A stretch of 64,000 nucleotides of DNA from positions 288 to 64,287 of the forward strand of contig NZ_JAKFYR010000012.1 in the NCBI RefSeq assembly GCF_022554085.1. The letters run 5' to 3'. The translations under genes were made by a program, and so were the position numbers. The notes below the pieces were generated by a model that had not been told where the DNA came from, searched no databases, and saw only the letters and a list, made by a program, of their open reading frames with translations. This stretch comes from Rhodococcus sp. CH91. Its GTDB lineage: Bacteria; Actinomycetota; Actinomycetes; Mycobacteriales; Mycobacteriaceae. This document shows positions 50,294 through 60,571 of the stretch, piece after piece; within the stretch, counting starts at the first letter, position 1, and every line of letters starts with the position of its first letter.

Positions 50294-51154
50294 TCACGTC
50301 CCATCACCCTGCGGGCTGCCGCCGGTCGCGACCCTCCTCTTCGGATCGGCGCTCCACTGCGACCACGAACCCGGATACAGCGCGGCCTCGATCCCGGCGA
50401 TCTCGAGCGCAGCGATCTCGTGTGCGGCGTTGATACCCGACCCGCAGTACACGGCGACGTCGGTCCCGTTCACTCCCAGCCGCGAGAAGCGATACGCGAG
50501 TTGATCCGCCGGCAGGAAGGATCCGTCCTGGCGCAGATTCTCCGTGGTCGGCGCGCTGATCGCGCCGGGAATGTGCCCGGCACGCCGGTCCACCGGCTCC
50601 TCGTCCCCGCGGTATCGCGCATAGGCCCGCGCATCGAGCAGGACCCCGTGGGTGGAGAACTCCGCGGCCTCGTCCGGGCCGATCGTCGGCAGGTGGCCGG
50701 GACTCAGCGTCACGGTACCCGGTCGCGTCTCGTCGCCCGGGCCCGCCGCGAGCAGATGGCCACCGGCCGTCCACGCCTGCAGCCCGCCGTCGAGCAGCCG
50801 GACCTCGGGGTGCCCCGCCCACCGCAGCAACCACCACGCGCGGGCGGCAGCGAGACCACCGCTGCCGTCGTAGGCGACGACGAGATCTCCCTCGTCGATG
50901 CCCCATCGACGCGCCGCGGCCTGGAGGCGATCGATATCGGGCAGCGGATGCCGGCCGTGCTCGAGAGTCGGCGGGTCGGCGAGTTCCTCGTCCATGTCGA
51001 CGTAGACCGCACCGCTGATATGACCTTCGTGGAAGCGCTCCCGGCCGTGCGGGTCGCCGAGCGTCCAGCGGACGTCGAGTATCACCGGAGATCGGCCGTG
51101 CTCGATCATCTCGGCCAGTTCGAGGGTCGTGAGGAGGACGGAGTTCCCGGACAT
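50294..51154 (-). CDS. Thiosulfate/3-mercaptopyruvate sulfurtransferase
   Basis: A 286-residue tandem rhodanese. The N-terminal inactive domain has VILDVRWTLGDPHGRERFHEGHI; the C-terminal domain carries the catalytic loop AVYCGSGINAAHE near 240, with Cys as nucleophile. CGSG is closer to mercaptopyruvate sulfurtransferase loops than to thiosulfate CRxG loops. ATG 51154 (MSGNSVLLTTLELAEMI) is the family-like start; the frame is open further upstream. It may supply sulfane sulfur or detoxify cyanide. Confidence 0.92.
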   Translation of the reverse strand: MSGNSVLLTTLELAEMIEHGRSPVILDVRWTLGDPHGRERFHEGHISGAVYVDMDEELADPPTLEHGRHPLPDIDRLQAAARRWGIDEGDLVVAYDGSGGLAAARAWWLLRWAGHPEVRLLDGGLQAWTAGGHLLAAGPGDETRPGTVTLSPGHLPTIGPDEAAEFSTHGVLLDARAYARYRGDEEPVDRRAGHIPGAISAPTTENLRQDGSFLPADQLAYRFSRLGVNGTDVAVYCGSGINAAHEIAALEIAGIEAALYPGSWSQWSADPKRRVATGGSPQGDGT

Positions 51155-51325
51155 GATCCGATCCTGGCACGAACGGCACATCCGTTCCGGGTTTGTGTGC
51201 GATACGCCGTCGGCGAGGCGACGACCGGCCGCCGCGGCCTCCCCCACAGGCGTCCGATTCGGCGCTTTTCTCCGGCGGATCGGGATTCCCGTGGCTGTTG
51301 ATCTGATTTGCCGTGCGGAGAGCAC

Positions 51326-51331
51326 TATCGT
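51326..51331 (+). promoter_or_regulatory. -10 box of the thioesterase gene
   Basis: TATCGT lies 6 bases before the GTG at 51338 with no Shine-Dalgarno sequence, predicting a leaderless mRNA. No good -35 is seen. Confidence 0.4.
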
Positions 51332-51337
51332 CGAGAC

Positions 51338-51811
51338 GTGAGCAACCGCCGACCGACGAGCCCCGCCGCCCCGCCCGAGCCGGAGCAGTTCCCGGTGTTG
51401 TGGCCCATGCAGACACGCTGGGCCGACAACGACCATTACGGCCACGTCAACAACGTCACGTACTACTCGTACTTCGACTCAGCGGTCAACGGGTGGCTCA
51501 TCTCCACCACCGGGGTCGACATCCGCGAACTCGATGCGATCGGGGTCGTGGCGGAGACCTCCTGCCGCTATCTCGCCGAGCTGTCCTTCCCGGATCGCCT
51601 GCAGGTGGGCCTGGCGGTCGAACGACTGGGCACACAGTCGATCACCTATTCGCTCGCGATCTTCCGTGAATCCGACGACGCGCTGCTACCCGCCGCGACC
51701 GGCCGCTTCGTTCACGTCTACGTCGATCCGCAGACCCGTCGCCCCGTCCCGATTCCCGACCAGATCCGCAAGGCCGCCGCTCAGCTGGCGACGCCGAATC
51801 CCACCCCGTAG
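51338..51811 (+). CDS. Hotdog-fold acyl-CoA thioesterase
   Basis: A 157-residue 4HBT-type thioesterase from GTG 51338. The signature RWADNDHYGHVNNVTYYSYFDS (about 27-48) places the catalytic Asp and the His/Asn loop; it resembles FadM/YbgC-like enzymes. The substrate acyl chain is unknown. Convergent with the Lrp gene and divergent to the sulfurtransferase. Confidence 0.9.
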   Translation: MSNRRPTSPAAPPEPEQFPVLWPMQTRWADNDHYGHVNNVTYYSYFDSAVNGWLISTTGVDIRELDAIGVVAETSCRYLAELSFPDRLQVGLAVERLGTQSITYSLAIFRESDDALLPAATGRFVHVYVDPQTRRPVPIPDQIRKAAAQLATPNPTP

Positions 51812-51840
51812 ACCGCCGGGGGCGCCCGTCGAGAGGGTTC

Positions 51841-52314
51841 TCAGGCTCGTTCCGTAGCGCGGGCGAGCAGTGGAGTGGTGCGCTGGGAAACGAGTTCCTG
51901 CATGACCAGCGACATGTCGGTGCGTTCGACGCCGCGGATCTTCAGGATCCGGCCGGCGAGCCGGTAGAGATCGTCGGCGTCCCGCGCGACGACCTTGACC
52001 GACAGGTCGACCGGCCCCGTCAGCCCGTACACCTCGGTGACCTCGGGGATCTGTGCCAGTTCGTCGACCACCTCGTCGAGCCGGTGCTGGTCGACGCGCG
52101 TGGCGACATAGGCCGAGAGCGGATATCCCAGCGTGGCGGGGTCGACCCGCCGGTCGAAGGAGGAGAGGACCCCCTCGTTCTCCCACCGCGACAGTCGTGC
52201 CTGGACGGTGTTGCGGGAGAGCCCGAGCCGCTGCGCCAGTTCCACCCCCGTGGCTCTCGGCGTCCGGGCGAGTTCGAGGAGCAGACGCGCGTCGGTGGCA
52301 TCCAGACTGGTCAT
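51841..52314 (-). CDS. Lrp/AsnC-family regulator
   Basis: A 157-residue regulator. The N-terminal helix-turn-helix is at about 18-50 (RATGVELAQRLGLSRNTVQARLSRWENEGVL); the C-terminal RAM domain, about 65-145, binds amino-acid-like ligands (VYGLTGPVDLSVKVVARDADDL). It is divergent to bkdABC with a strong palindrome between them, so it very likely controls branched-chain keto-acid oxidation, as BkdR-type Lrp proteins do in other bacteria. ATG 52314. Confidence 0.94.
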   Translation of the reverse strand: MTSLDATDARLLLELARTPRATGVELAQRLGLSRNTVQARLSRWENEGVLSSFDRRVDPATLGYPLSAYVATRVDQHRLDEVVDELAQIPEVTEVYGLTGPVDLSVKVVARDADDLYRLAGRILKIRGVERTDMSLVMQELVSQRTTPLLARATERA

Positions 52315-52402
52315 TCTTCGCAGTCTGCCACCGTGGGACGCGTCGAAACCGTGCTTTCTGCGCAGTGCGAGGCGGATCGATTGCGCACGCGCACGGGACG
52401 CG

Positions 52403-52430
52403 GATGATGTGGTGTACACCACACATCATC
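52403..52430. promoter_or_regulatory. Palindromic operator between lrp and bkdA
   Basis: The perfect 14-bp palindrome GTGGTGTACACCAC (52409-52422) is flanked by GATGAT on the left and, after two extra bases, ATCATC on the right. It lies 50 bases before bkdA and 89 before the lrp start. The size and symmetry suit an Lrp-family dimer or higher oligomer. The core GTGTACAC recurs at 55875-55882. Confidence 0.7.
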
Positions 52431-52480
52431 CGGTCGCGCCTCACGAGGGCACACCGGATCCGCACCGACGAGGTGATCCG

Positions 52481-53581
52481 ATGGTTGAACCGACCGCATA
52501 TCCGGTCCAGTTGATCCAACCCGACGGACGACGCGTCCTCGACACCGGGTACGCCCCACTGGTCGCCGATATCGGCCCTGATCAGCTGCGCGAACTCTAT
52601 CGCGACATGGTCGTCGTGCGACGTCTCGACAGTGAGGCGACCGCACTGCAACGCCAGGGCGAACTCGGACTGTGGGCGCCGCTCACCGGCCAGGAGGCCG
52701 CTCAGGTCGGTTCGGCCCGGGCGCTCGGGCCCGACGACTACGCCTTCACCAGCTACCGCGAACACGCCGTCGCGTGGTGCCGGGGTGTCGATCCCGCCGA
52801 CATGACCCGCTTGTGGCGTGGCTGCGCCCTGTCGGGATGGGATCCACGACCGGTCGCCACCACCAACCCCGCAATCGTGGTCGGGGCCCAGGGGCTGCAC
52901 GCGACCGGCTACGCGATGGGGGCGAAACTCGACGGGGCCGACATCGCGACGATCGCGTACTTCGGTGACGGCGCCACCAGCCAGGGCGATCTGTCCGAAG
53001 CGCTCGTGTTCTCCGTCAGCTGGGGGGCCGGGGTGGTCTTCTTCTGCCAGAACAACCAGTGGGCGATCAGCGTGCCCACCCACGTCCAGAGTCCGGTTCC
53101 GCTCGCCCGGCGCGCCGCCGGCTTCGGGATGCCGGCCGTACAGGTGGACGGCAACGACGTCCTCGCCGTCCTCGCCGTGACCCGCCGGGCGGTCCGCCAC
53201 GCCCGCGAGGGTGCCGGGCCGTTCTTCGTCGAAGCGCTCACCTACCGGATGGGTCCGCACACGACCTCCGACGACCCCACCCGTTATCGCGCCCCTGCCG
53301 ACCTCGAGGAGTGGAAGGCGCGCGACCCTCTCGACCGGGTCGGCCGGCTCCTCGAACGTGAGGGCCACATCGACGAGACCTTCCTCGACGAGGTTCGAGC
53401 AGAAGCGGACGACGCCGCCGCGCGACTGCGGCGCGGCACCCTCGGGATGCCGGAACCCGAACCGGCCACATTGTTCGACCACGTCTACGCCACAGGCCAT
53501 CCGCTCGTGACCGAGGAACGCGCCGCCCACGCCGACTATCTCGCGAGTTTCGGCCCGGCCGGTGAGGAGGCACGACGATGA
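52481..53581 (+). CDS. bkdA: Branched-chain 2-oxoacid dehydrogenase E1 alpha
   Basis: Thiamine-diphosphate E1 alpha subunit. It has 366 residues from ATG 52481. The TPP motif is YFGDGATSQGDLSEALVFSVSW to CQNNQW near 163-193. The phosphorylation-loop-like segment YRMGPHTTSDDPTRYR matches branched-chain E1 (HxTSDD) and not pyruvate E1. Its stop overlaps the bkdB ATG by 4 bases. It decarboxylates 2-oxoisovalerate and related acids. Confidence 0.95.
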   Translation: MVEPTAYPVQLIQPDGRRVLDTGYAPLVADIGPDQLRELYRDMVVVRRLDSEATALQRQGELGLWAPLTGQEAAQVGSARALGPDDYAFTSYREHAVAWCRGVDPADMTRLWRGCALSGWDPRPVATTNPAIVVGAQGLHATGYAMGAKLDGADIATIAYFGDGATSQGDLSEALVFSVSWGAGVVFFCQNNQWAISVPTHVQSPVPLARRAAGFGMPAVQVDGNDVLAVLAVTRRAVRHAREGAGPFFVEALTYRMGPHTTSDDPTRYRAPADLEEWKARDPLDRVGRLLEREGHIDETFLDEVRAEADDAAARLRRGTLGMPEPEPATLFDHVYATGHPLVTEERAAHADYLASFGPAGEEARR

Positions 53582-54561
53582 CCACCACGACGATGACACT
53601 CGCCGGTGCCCTCAACGCAGGGCTGCGCCGCGCACTCGAGAAGGATCCCCGGGTCGTCGTCATGGGCGAGGACGTCGGCACTCTCGGCGGGGTCTTCCGC
53701 ATCACCGACAGCCTGCAGAAGGACTTCGGCGAAGGGCGCGTGATCGACACGCCTCTCGCCGAATCCGGAATCGTGGGAACCGCGTTCGGGATGGCACTGC
53801 GGGGCTACCGGCCGGTGTGCGAGATCCAGTTCGACGGTTTCGTCTATCCGGCCTTCGACCAGATCGTCTCGCAGGTCGCGAAGATCCACTACCGCACCGC
53901 GGGGGCGGTGACGGCACCACTGACCATCCGGATTCCCTACGGCGGTGGCATCGGTGCGGTCGAACACCACTCGGAATCACCGGAGGTGTATTTCACGCAC
54001 ACCGCGGGTCTGCGCGTCGTCAGCCCGAGCACTCCGTCCGACGCCTACTGGATGATCCAGCAGGCGATCGCCCTCGACGATCCGGTGATCTTCCTCGAAC
54101 CCAAACATCGTTACTGGGAACGCGGCGAGGTGGAGATCGATAGGGCACCGGAGATCGTCCTGGAGTCGGCACGAGTCGTCCGGTCGGGTTCCGACGCGAC
54201 GGTCGTGACCTTCGGCGCTCTGGTGGGCACGGCGCTGCGGGCTGCGGAGATCGCCGAACAGGAGGGGCATTCGCTCGAAGTCATCGATCTGCGGTCGTTG
54301 TCCCCGCTCGACTTCGACATCGTCGAGGCGTCGGTGCGGCGGACCGGGCGTCTCGTCGTCGTACAGGAAGCACCGGTGTTCTGCGGCATCGGTGCGGAGA
54401 TCGCGGCCCGCACGAGCGAACGATGCTTCTACCAGCTCGAGGCACCGGTGCTGCGGGTCGGGGGATTCGACATCCCCTATCCCCCGGCCAAACTCGAATC
54501 GCACCATCGCCCCGACCCGGATCGCATCCTCGACGCGGTCGACCGCGCGCTGGCGGCGTGA
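53578..54561 (+). CDS. bkdB: Branched-chain 2-oxoacid dehydrogenase E1 beta
   Basis: A 327-residue E1 beta subunit that pairs with BkdA. Motifs: VMGEDVGTLGGVFRIT, DTPLAESGIVGTAFGMAL and FEIQFD-like EIQFDGFVYPAFDQI. The C-terminal transketolase domain has LEVIDLRSLSPLDFD, and the end is RVGGFDIPYPPAKLE. It is coupled to bkdA and precedes bkdC by 9 bases. Confidence 0.96.
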   Translation: MTTTTMTLAGALNAGLRRALEKDPRVVVMGEDVGTLGGVFRITDSLQKDFGEGRVIDTPLAESGIVGTAFGMALRGYRPVCEIQFDGFVYPAFDQIVSQVAKIHYRTAGAVTAPLTIRIPYGGGIGAVEHHSESPEVYFTHTAGLRVVSPSTPSDAYWMIQQAIALDDPVIFLEPKHRYWERGEVEIDRAPEIVLESARVVRSGSDATVVTFGALVGTALRAAEIAEQEGHSLEVIDLRSLSPLDFDIVEASVRRTGRLVVVQEAPVFCGIGAEIAARTSERCFYQLEAPVLRVGGFDIPYPPAKLESHHRPDPDRILDAVDRALAA

Positions 54562-54570
54562 GGAGAATCG

Positions 54571-55863
54571 ATGCCGGATCCGACACGCGAAGTACAGGAA
54601 TTCCGTCTCCCCGATCTGGGTGAAGGACTCACCGAGGCGGACTGGGTGCACTGGTCCGTCGCGGTCGGTGATCACGTCGCACTCAACCAGATCATCGGGG
54701 AGGTCGAAAGCGCCAAGGCCACCGTGGAATTGCCTTCCCCCTATGCAGGTACCGTCGCCGAACTGCTCGTCGAACCGGGGCAAACGGTTCCCGTCGGGAC
54801 ACCTCTGCTGCGGATTGCCACCGACGCCGGAACCACCGGCGGGCCGGAAGGCGACGGTGCGCCGGCACGCCCATCGGTGCTCGTCGGCTACGGTCCCGGC
54901 GACGCCCCACCGAGCAGACGAACGAACCGCCCTGTCCCGGACGATCCTGTTCCGGACGAGACCCTCCCGTCCCGGGGCACCGAGGCGGTACCGGCGCGGC
55001 CGGACGCGAAACCCGCCGCACGCAAACTCGCGGCTGTCCTCGACGTCGACCTGCGTACCGTGGCGGGCACCGGACGCGACGGAGTGATCACGTGCGACGA
55101 CGTGCGCCGTACCGCCGGCGACGGACACGGCTCCCCAGAAAGCCCGGTTCAGGCTTCCGGCCGGATCACCCGGGTGCCCGTCGCCGGAGTGCGGAAACGC
55201 ACGGCCGACGCCGTGACCCGCAGCGCCTTCACCGCCCCGCACGCCACGGTCTTCCTCACCTGCGACGTGACCCCCACGGTCGACCTGGTGACCACACTGC
55301 GTGCGTCCCCCTCCTTCGAGGGCGTCCATCTCACGGCACTGACCGTCGTGTCCCGCGCGCTGATGCAGGCGATCGTCGGCGAGCCGTCCCTGAATTCGCG
55401 CTGGGACGACGAGAGCGGTGACATCGTGCTCCATCACGATGTGCATCTCGGGATCGCCACGGCGACGCCCGACGGGCTCAAGGTCCCGGTCGTCCGTGAG
55501 GCACAGGCACTGTCGTTGCCGCAGCTGGCCGGTGCGATCACCGACGTCGCCGAGCGGGCGCGGACGGGGCGGTCCTCCCCGAGCGAGCTCGCCGGCTCGA
55601 CGGTCTCGATCACGAACGTCGGGGTCTTCGGCGTCGATGCGGGCACCCCGATCCTCAATCCGGGTGAATCGGCGATCCTCGCCGTCGGCGCGATCTCCGA
55701 CCGTCCGTGGGTCAGGGACGACGCGCTCGCGATCCGGAAGGTGGTCACCCTGTCGCTCTCGTTCGACCACCGGCTCGTCGACGGAGAACAAGCGGGTCGT
55801 GCTCTCGCGACGATCGGAGCCGTCCTCGGCGATCCCGTGGGTGCCCTCCTGTCCGGTCCGTGA
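54571..55863 (+). CDS. bkdC: Dihydrolipoamide acyltransferase E2 of branched-chain complex
   Basis: A 430-residue E2. One lipoyl domain (about 5-80; the lipoyl Lys is in EVESAKATVELPSP), a linker, a peripheral-subunit-binding domain (about 145-180, PAARKLAAVLDVDLRTVAGTGRDG) and the acyltransferase domain with the catalytic HxxxDG in FDHRLVDGEQAGR near 400. Ribosome site AGGAGA. No E3 gene is in the operon, so it must use lipoamide dehydrogenase encoded elsewhere. Confidence 0.96.
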   Translation: MPDPTREVQEFRLPDLGEGLTEADWVHWSVAVGDHVALNQIIGEVESAKATVELPSPYAGTVAELLVEPGQTVPVGTPLLRIATDAGTTGGPEGDGAPARPSVLVGYGPGDAPPSRRTNRPVPDDPVPDETLPSRGTEAVPARPDAKPAARKLAAVLDVDLRTVAGTGRDGVITCDDVRRTAGDGHGSPESPVQASGRITRVPVAGVRKRTADAVTRSAFTAPHATVFLTCDVTPTVDLVTTLRASPSFEGVHLTALTVVSRALMQAIVGEPSLNSRWDDESGDIVLHHDVHLGIATATPDGLKVPVVREAQALSLPQLAGAITDVAERARTGRSSPSELAGSTVSITNVGVFGVDAGTPILNPGESAILAVGAISDRPWVRDDALAIRKVVTLSLSFDHRLVDGEQAGRALATIGAVLGDPVGALLSGP

Positions 55864-55872
55864 CCCATCGAC

Positions 55873-55884
55873 CCGTGTACACGG
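55873..55884. promoter_or_regulatory. Second GTGTACAC palindrome at the end of the bkd operon
   Basis: CCGTGTACACGG is a perfect 12-bp palindrome 10 bases after the bkdC stop and 60 bases before the small membrane ORF. It shares the 8-base core GTGTACAC with the operator at 52409-52422, so the Lrp protein could also act on the following transporter pair. Confidence 0.45.
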
Positions 55885-55944
55885 TTGTGATCAGCCCGAT
55901 CCGAATTCGTGACGCTGCGGACAGCGGTTGGTTGGCTGCGAGCC

Positions 55945-56079
55945 ATGACCAACGAACCCCCGCCCGCAGGAACCTCGCGTCCCCGCCGTCTCGGTGAGGA
56001 CTGGGCCGCCGTCGTGGCCGGCCTCGCGCTCATCGCTGCCGTACTCACCGGCATCCTCCCCGGAGGTCTGGTGCCGTGA
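55945..56079 (+). CDS. Small 44-residue membrane protein upstream of YeiH
   Basis: ATG 55945 opens a 44-codon frame (MTNEPPPAGTSRPRRLGEDW then one hydrophobic helix, AAVVAGLALIAAVLTGIL, ending GGLVP). Its TGA overlaps the GTG of the YeiH-type gene by 4 bases, so translation is coupled. The basic N-terminus and single helix suggest a membrane peptide with the N-terminus inside. It might be an accessory subunit of the transporter. No Shine-Dalgarno match stronger than GCGAG is seen. Confidence 0.65.
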   Translation: MTNEPPPAGTSRPRRLGEDWAAVVAGLALIAAVLTGILPGGLVP

Positions 56080-57236
56080 GCGCGCGCGACACCGACGGGA
56101 TCGCACCCGAGGAGACCGGCAGTACCGCGCTCGGTGCCGAACCCGCTCGGCAGAGACCGTCGCGGGCACTCGCCGTCGCCGGTGTCCTCGTCGTGGTGGT
56201 GCTCGGTGCCCTCGTCCGTTTCCTCGAGCAGACCGTGCCCGAACTCGCCGAAGGCAGTTCGTTCGAGCGGGTCGCGTCGTCGATCGAGTTCCCGGTCTAC
56301 GCCATCGCTCTCGGTCTGCTCGGCAATCTGGTCCTCTCCCGTACCGGCCTACGGGACAGGATCTCCGGTGGATTCCGCACGGAGTTCTTCATCAAGACCG
56401 GCCTGGTGCTGCTCGGGGCGTCGATCAATCTCACGGTCCTCGCCACCGCCGCCGGGCCCGCGATCGTGCAGGGCGTGCTGCTCATCACCGCCGTGTTCTC
56501 GTTCAGCTGGTGGCTGGGCGGCAAGCTCGGCCTCGACGAGAAACTGAGGGCACTGCTGTCGGCCGCGGTGTCGATCTGCGGTGTCAGCGCCGCGATCGCG
56601 GCGGCAGGAGCCGTGCAGGCGAAGCGGGAACAGCTCGCCTACGCCGCCTCATTGGTGATCGTGTTCGCTCTGCCGTCGATCTTCCTGCTGCCCTGGCTGG
56701 CCGGACTGTTCGGGCTGTCCGACGCCGTGGCGGGGGCGTGGATCGGCGGCAACATCGACACCACCGCGGCGGTAGCGGCGTCCGGAGCGATCGTGGGCGA
56801 GGACGCCCTCCAGATCGCCACGATCGTCAAGACCACCCAGAACGCTCTCATCGGCTTCGTGGCCGTGGCGTTGACGGCCTACTTCGCGTTGCGGGTGGAG
56901 CGCCGACCGGGTTCGGCACGTCCGAGCATCGGCGACTTCTGGCAGCGATTCCCGAAGTTCGTCCTCGGATTCGTGGCGGCCTCGGTGATCGGCACACTGT
57001 GGGTGAAATTCGCCGACGACGGCAAGGCCGACATCTCCACGATCAACGACCTGCGCACCTGGTTCCTGATCTTCGCGTTCGTCTCGATCGGCCTGGAGTT
57101 CTCTGCGAGGGGACTGCGCGAGGCCGGATGGCGCCCGATCGTCGTCTTCGGGTCCGCAACGGTGGTCAACATCGTCGTGGCGCTGGGCCTGGCGACCGTG
57201 CTGTTCGGCAACTTCGAGTTGCCGTCCCAGGGGTGA
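56076..57236 (+). CDS. YeiH-type putative sulfate exporter family transporter
   Basis: A 386-residue polytopic membrane protein with about 10 helices. Family features: GFRTEFFIKTGLVLLGASINL, SWWLGGKLGLDEKLRALLSAAVSICGVSAAIAA, WIGGNIDTTAAVAASGAI and IVKTTQNALIGFVA. The family name (putative sulfate exporter, UPF0324) is tentative even where annotated. GTG 56076 lies inside the stop of the 44-residue ORF. Sulfur genes at 27-35 kb and 50-51 kb make a sulfur role possible, but this is weak context. Confidence 0.9.
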   Translation: MSARDTDGIAPEETGSTALGAEPARQRPSRALAVAGVLVVVVLGALVRFLEQTVPELAEGSSFERVASSIEFPVYAIALGLLGNLVLSRTGLRDRISGGFRTEFFIKTGLVLLGASINLTVLATAAGPAIVQGVLLITAVFSFSWWLGGKLGLDEKLRALLSAAVSICGVSAAIAAAGAVQAKREQLAYAASLVIVFALPSIFLLPWLAGLFGLSDAVAGAWIGGNIDTTAAVAASGAIVGEDALQIATIVKTTQNALIGFVAVALTAYFALRVERRPGSARPSIGDFWQRFPKFVLGFVAASVIGTLWVKFADDGKADISTINDLRTWFLIFAFVSIGLEFSARGLREAGWRPIVVFGSATVVNIVVALGLATVLFGNFELPSQG

Positions 57237-57290
57237 TGTCCGGCGAGGTCGTCCTCCCTGCGCGGTGAGGCGAGCCGAGCACGGACGCCG

Positions 57291-57324
57291 ACGGCGCCCA
57301 CGCGGTGATCCGCGTGGGCGCCGT
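57291..57324. terminator. Bidirectional terminator between yeiH and pntB
   Basis: A perfect 14-bp stem (ACGGCGCCCACGCG at 57291-57304 and its complement at 57311-57324), extendable by a G-C pair to close a TGAT loop. No T-run is present. It lies between convergent stop codons and can serve both strands. Confidence 0.8.
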
Positions 57325-57342
57325 GACGGAGAACGGAAGGGC

Positions 57343-58766
<1,424 letters not shown>

Positions 58767-58767
<1 letters not shown>

Positions 58768-59096
58768 CAGGAGTCAGCCCCCTTCTTCTGTGCGACCGGG
58801 GCGTCCTTGCGCTGCTTGAACATCCCCAGCATGCGGTCGGTGACGACGAAGCCACCGACGACGTTCAGGGTGCCGAACACCAGAGCGACGAACAGGATGA
58901 TCTTGATACCCCAGGGGGCGTCTCCGGGGAGGTGGCCGAGCACGACCAGCGCACCGAGCACGACGATGCCGTGGATGGCGTTGGTGCCCGACATCAGCGG
59001 CGTGTGCAGCGTGTTCGGCACCTTCGAGATGACGGCGAAACCGACGAATCCGGCCAGGACCAGAATCGCGATGTTCGCGAGTAGTTCGTTGTACAT
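58767..59096 (-). CDS. pntAb: NAD(P) transhydrogenase membrane subunit alpha-2
   Basis: A 109-residue membrane subunit with three helices (LLANIAILVLAGFVGFAVIS, GIVVLGALVVLGHLP and IKIILFVALVFGTLNVVGGFVVTDRML). In this three-gene layout the alpha chain is split, as in Rhodospirillum and M. tuberculosis. Start ATG 59096, immediately after the pntAa stop at 59097. Confidence 0.94.
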
Positions 59097-60224
59097 CTAG
59101 GAGTTCTCCTTCGAGCGTGTCACGCAGGCAGCCGCGAGGATCTCGTCCGAGAAATCCGGGGCGAGAGCACCGGACTCGTCGAGCAGCAGCTCGATCAGCG
59201 CGTACACGTTCTTCGAGTAGAGCTCGGAGGCATGCTCCGGCATCGTCGCGGGCAGGTTGAGCGGCGAGCAGATCGTGACGTCGTGCTTGACGACCGTCTG
59301 TCCCGGCTCGGTGAGTTCGCAGTTGCCACCGGTCTCACCGGCGAGGTCGACGATCACCGAACCGGGCTTCATACCCTCGACCGCGGCGGCGGTCACCAGG
59401 CGCGGTGCCGGGCGGCCCGGCACGAGCGCGGTGGTGATGACGACGTCGAAGCCCTTGATGGCGTCTTCGAGCGCCTGCTGCTGCTGCGCCCGCTCGGCGT
59501 CGGTGAGTTCACGCGCGTAGCCGCCCTCACCGGCAGCGTCGATGCCGAGGTCGAGCCACTGGGCGCCGACCGAGCGCACCTGGTCGGCGACCTCGGGCCG
59601 TACGTCGTAACCGGTGGTGCGGCCACCGAGCCGCTTCGCCGTGGCCAGTGCCTGCAGACCCGCGACACCCACACCGAGCACCAGCACGGTCGCCGGCTTC
59701 ACGGTGCCGGCCGCGGTGGTGAGCATAGGGAAGAACCGCGTGGATTCACTCGCCGCGACCAGCACGGCCTTGTACCCGGCGACGTTCGCCTGCGACGACA
59801 GGGCGTCCATGACCTGTGCGCGGGAGATACGCGGAATGGCTTCGACGGCATATGCCTCGACGCCGGCCTGCGTCAGGGCACCGATCTGGTTGTCGGCATT
59901 GCGCGGGGCGAGGAACCCGATCAGTCGCTGGCCCGACTTCAGGCGGGCGATCTCGGCGTCACTCGGCGGCGCGACCTTGACGACGATGTCGGCGGCCCAG
60001 GCGTCACCGACGGTCGCGCCGGCCTCCTTGTATGCGCCGTCGGGAATCAGCGCGCCCTGACCGGCACCGGCCTCGACGACCACGTCGAGACCCTTCCCGA
60101 CCAGCGCGGGCACGATCTTCGGCACGAGCGCGACCCGCCGTTCCCCGTCGTTCGTCTCACGAACGACGCCGACGGTCGGACGGCGGTGCGCTCCGCTCCC
60201 CGTATTCGATCCTTCGGTACTCAA
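59097..60224 (-). CDS. pntAa: NAD(P) transhydrogenase subunit alpha-1
   Basis: The soluble NAD-binding subunit (dI). It has 375 residues from TTG 60224 (LSTEGSNTGSGAHRRPTVGVVRE), supported by AGGAG with 6-base spacing; an ATG further upstream has no such site. Motifs: VGVVRETNDGERRVAL, ALSSQANVAGYKAVL, the Rossmann motif VLVLGVGVAGLQALATAKRLG, and the C-terminal SKNVYALIELLL. No membrane helix. It heads the pnt operon. Confidence 0.96.
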   Translation of the reverse strand: MSTEGSNTGSGAHRRPTVGVVRETNDGERRVALVPKIVPALVGKGLDVVVEAGAGQGALIPDGAYKEAGATVGDAWAADIVVKVAPPSDAEIARLKSGQRLIGFLAPRNADNQIGALTQAGVEAYAVEAIPRISRAQVMDALSSQANVAGYKAVLVAASESTRFFPMLTTAAGTVKPATVLVLGVGVAGLQALATAKRLGGRTTGYDVRPEVADQVRSVGAQWLDLGIDAAGEGGYARELTDAERAQQQQALEDAIKGFDVVITTALVPGRPAPRLVTAAAVEGMKPGSVIVDLAGETGGNCELTEPGQTVVKHDVTICSPLNLPATMPEHASELYSKNVYALIELLLDESGALAPDFSDEILAAACVTRSKENS

Positions 60225-60363
60225 TTCTTGACTCCTGCGTCGATGAAAGTGCGCGTCGCGCCACGGTCGGTGGCGGAATATGCGAAATCGGAGGCCATGT
60301 GACGGCCTCTTGTGCACTGAAAGGCTTATGCAGACCTACCGTGCCCTCCTGCGAACCCGCAAC

Positions 60364-60395
60364 CTGTTCGGTTCATCTGAATCGAGTCCGAACAG
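60364..60395. promoter_or_regulatory. Inverted repeat in the pnt upstream region
   Basis: CTGTTCGG and CCGAACAG are perfect complements with 16 bases between, about 140-170 bases upstream of the pntAa start. It could be a spaced operator or a hairpin in the pnt leader. Confidence 0.35.
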
Positions 60396-60571
60396 CAAGA
60401 TGACGAAAGTTTGTGAGGCAGCTCACCTACCCGAGGCTATTTTCCTCCCCCGAACGACGAGGCGGGGAAGTATCGGAATCGGCGGCGGAAACCGGCCCAC
60501 CGACCCCCTCCGGAACGAAAGCGTGCGGAAGGCAAACAGATTCGCCTACCACCTCGCGCCCACTCACGTGC

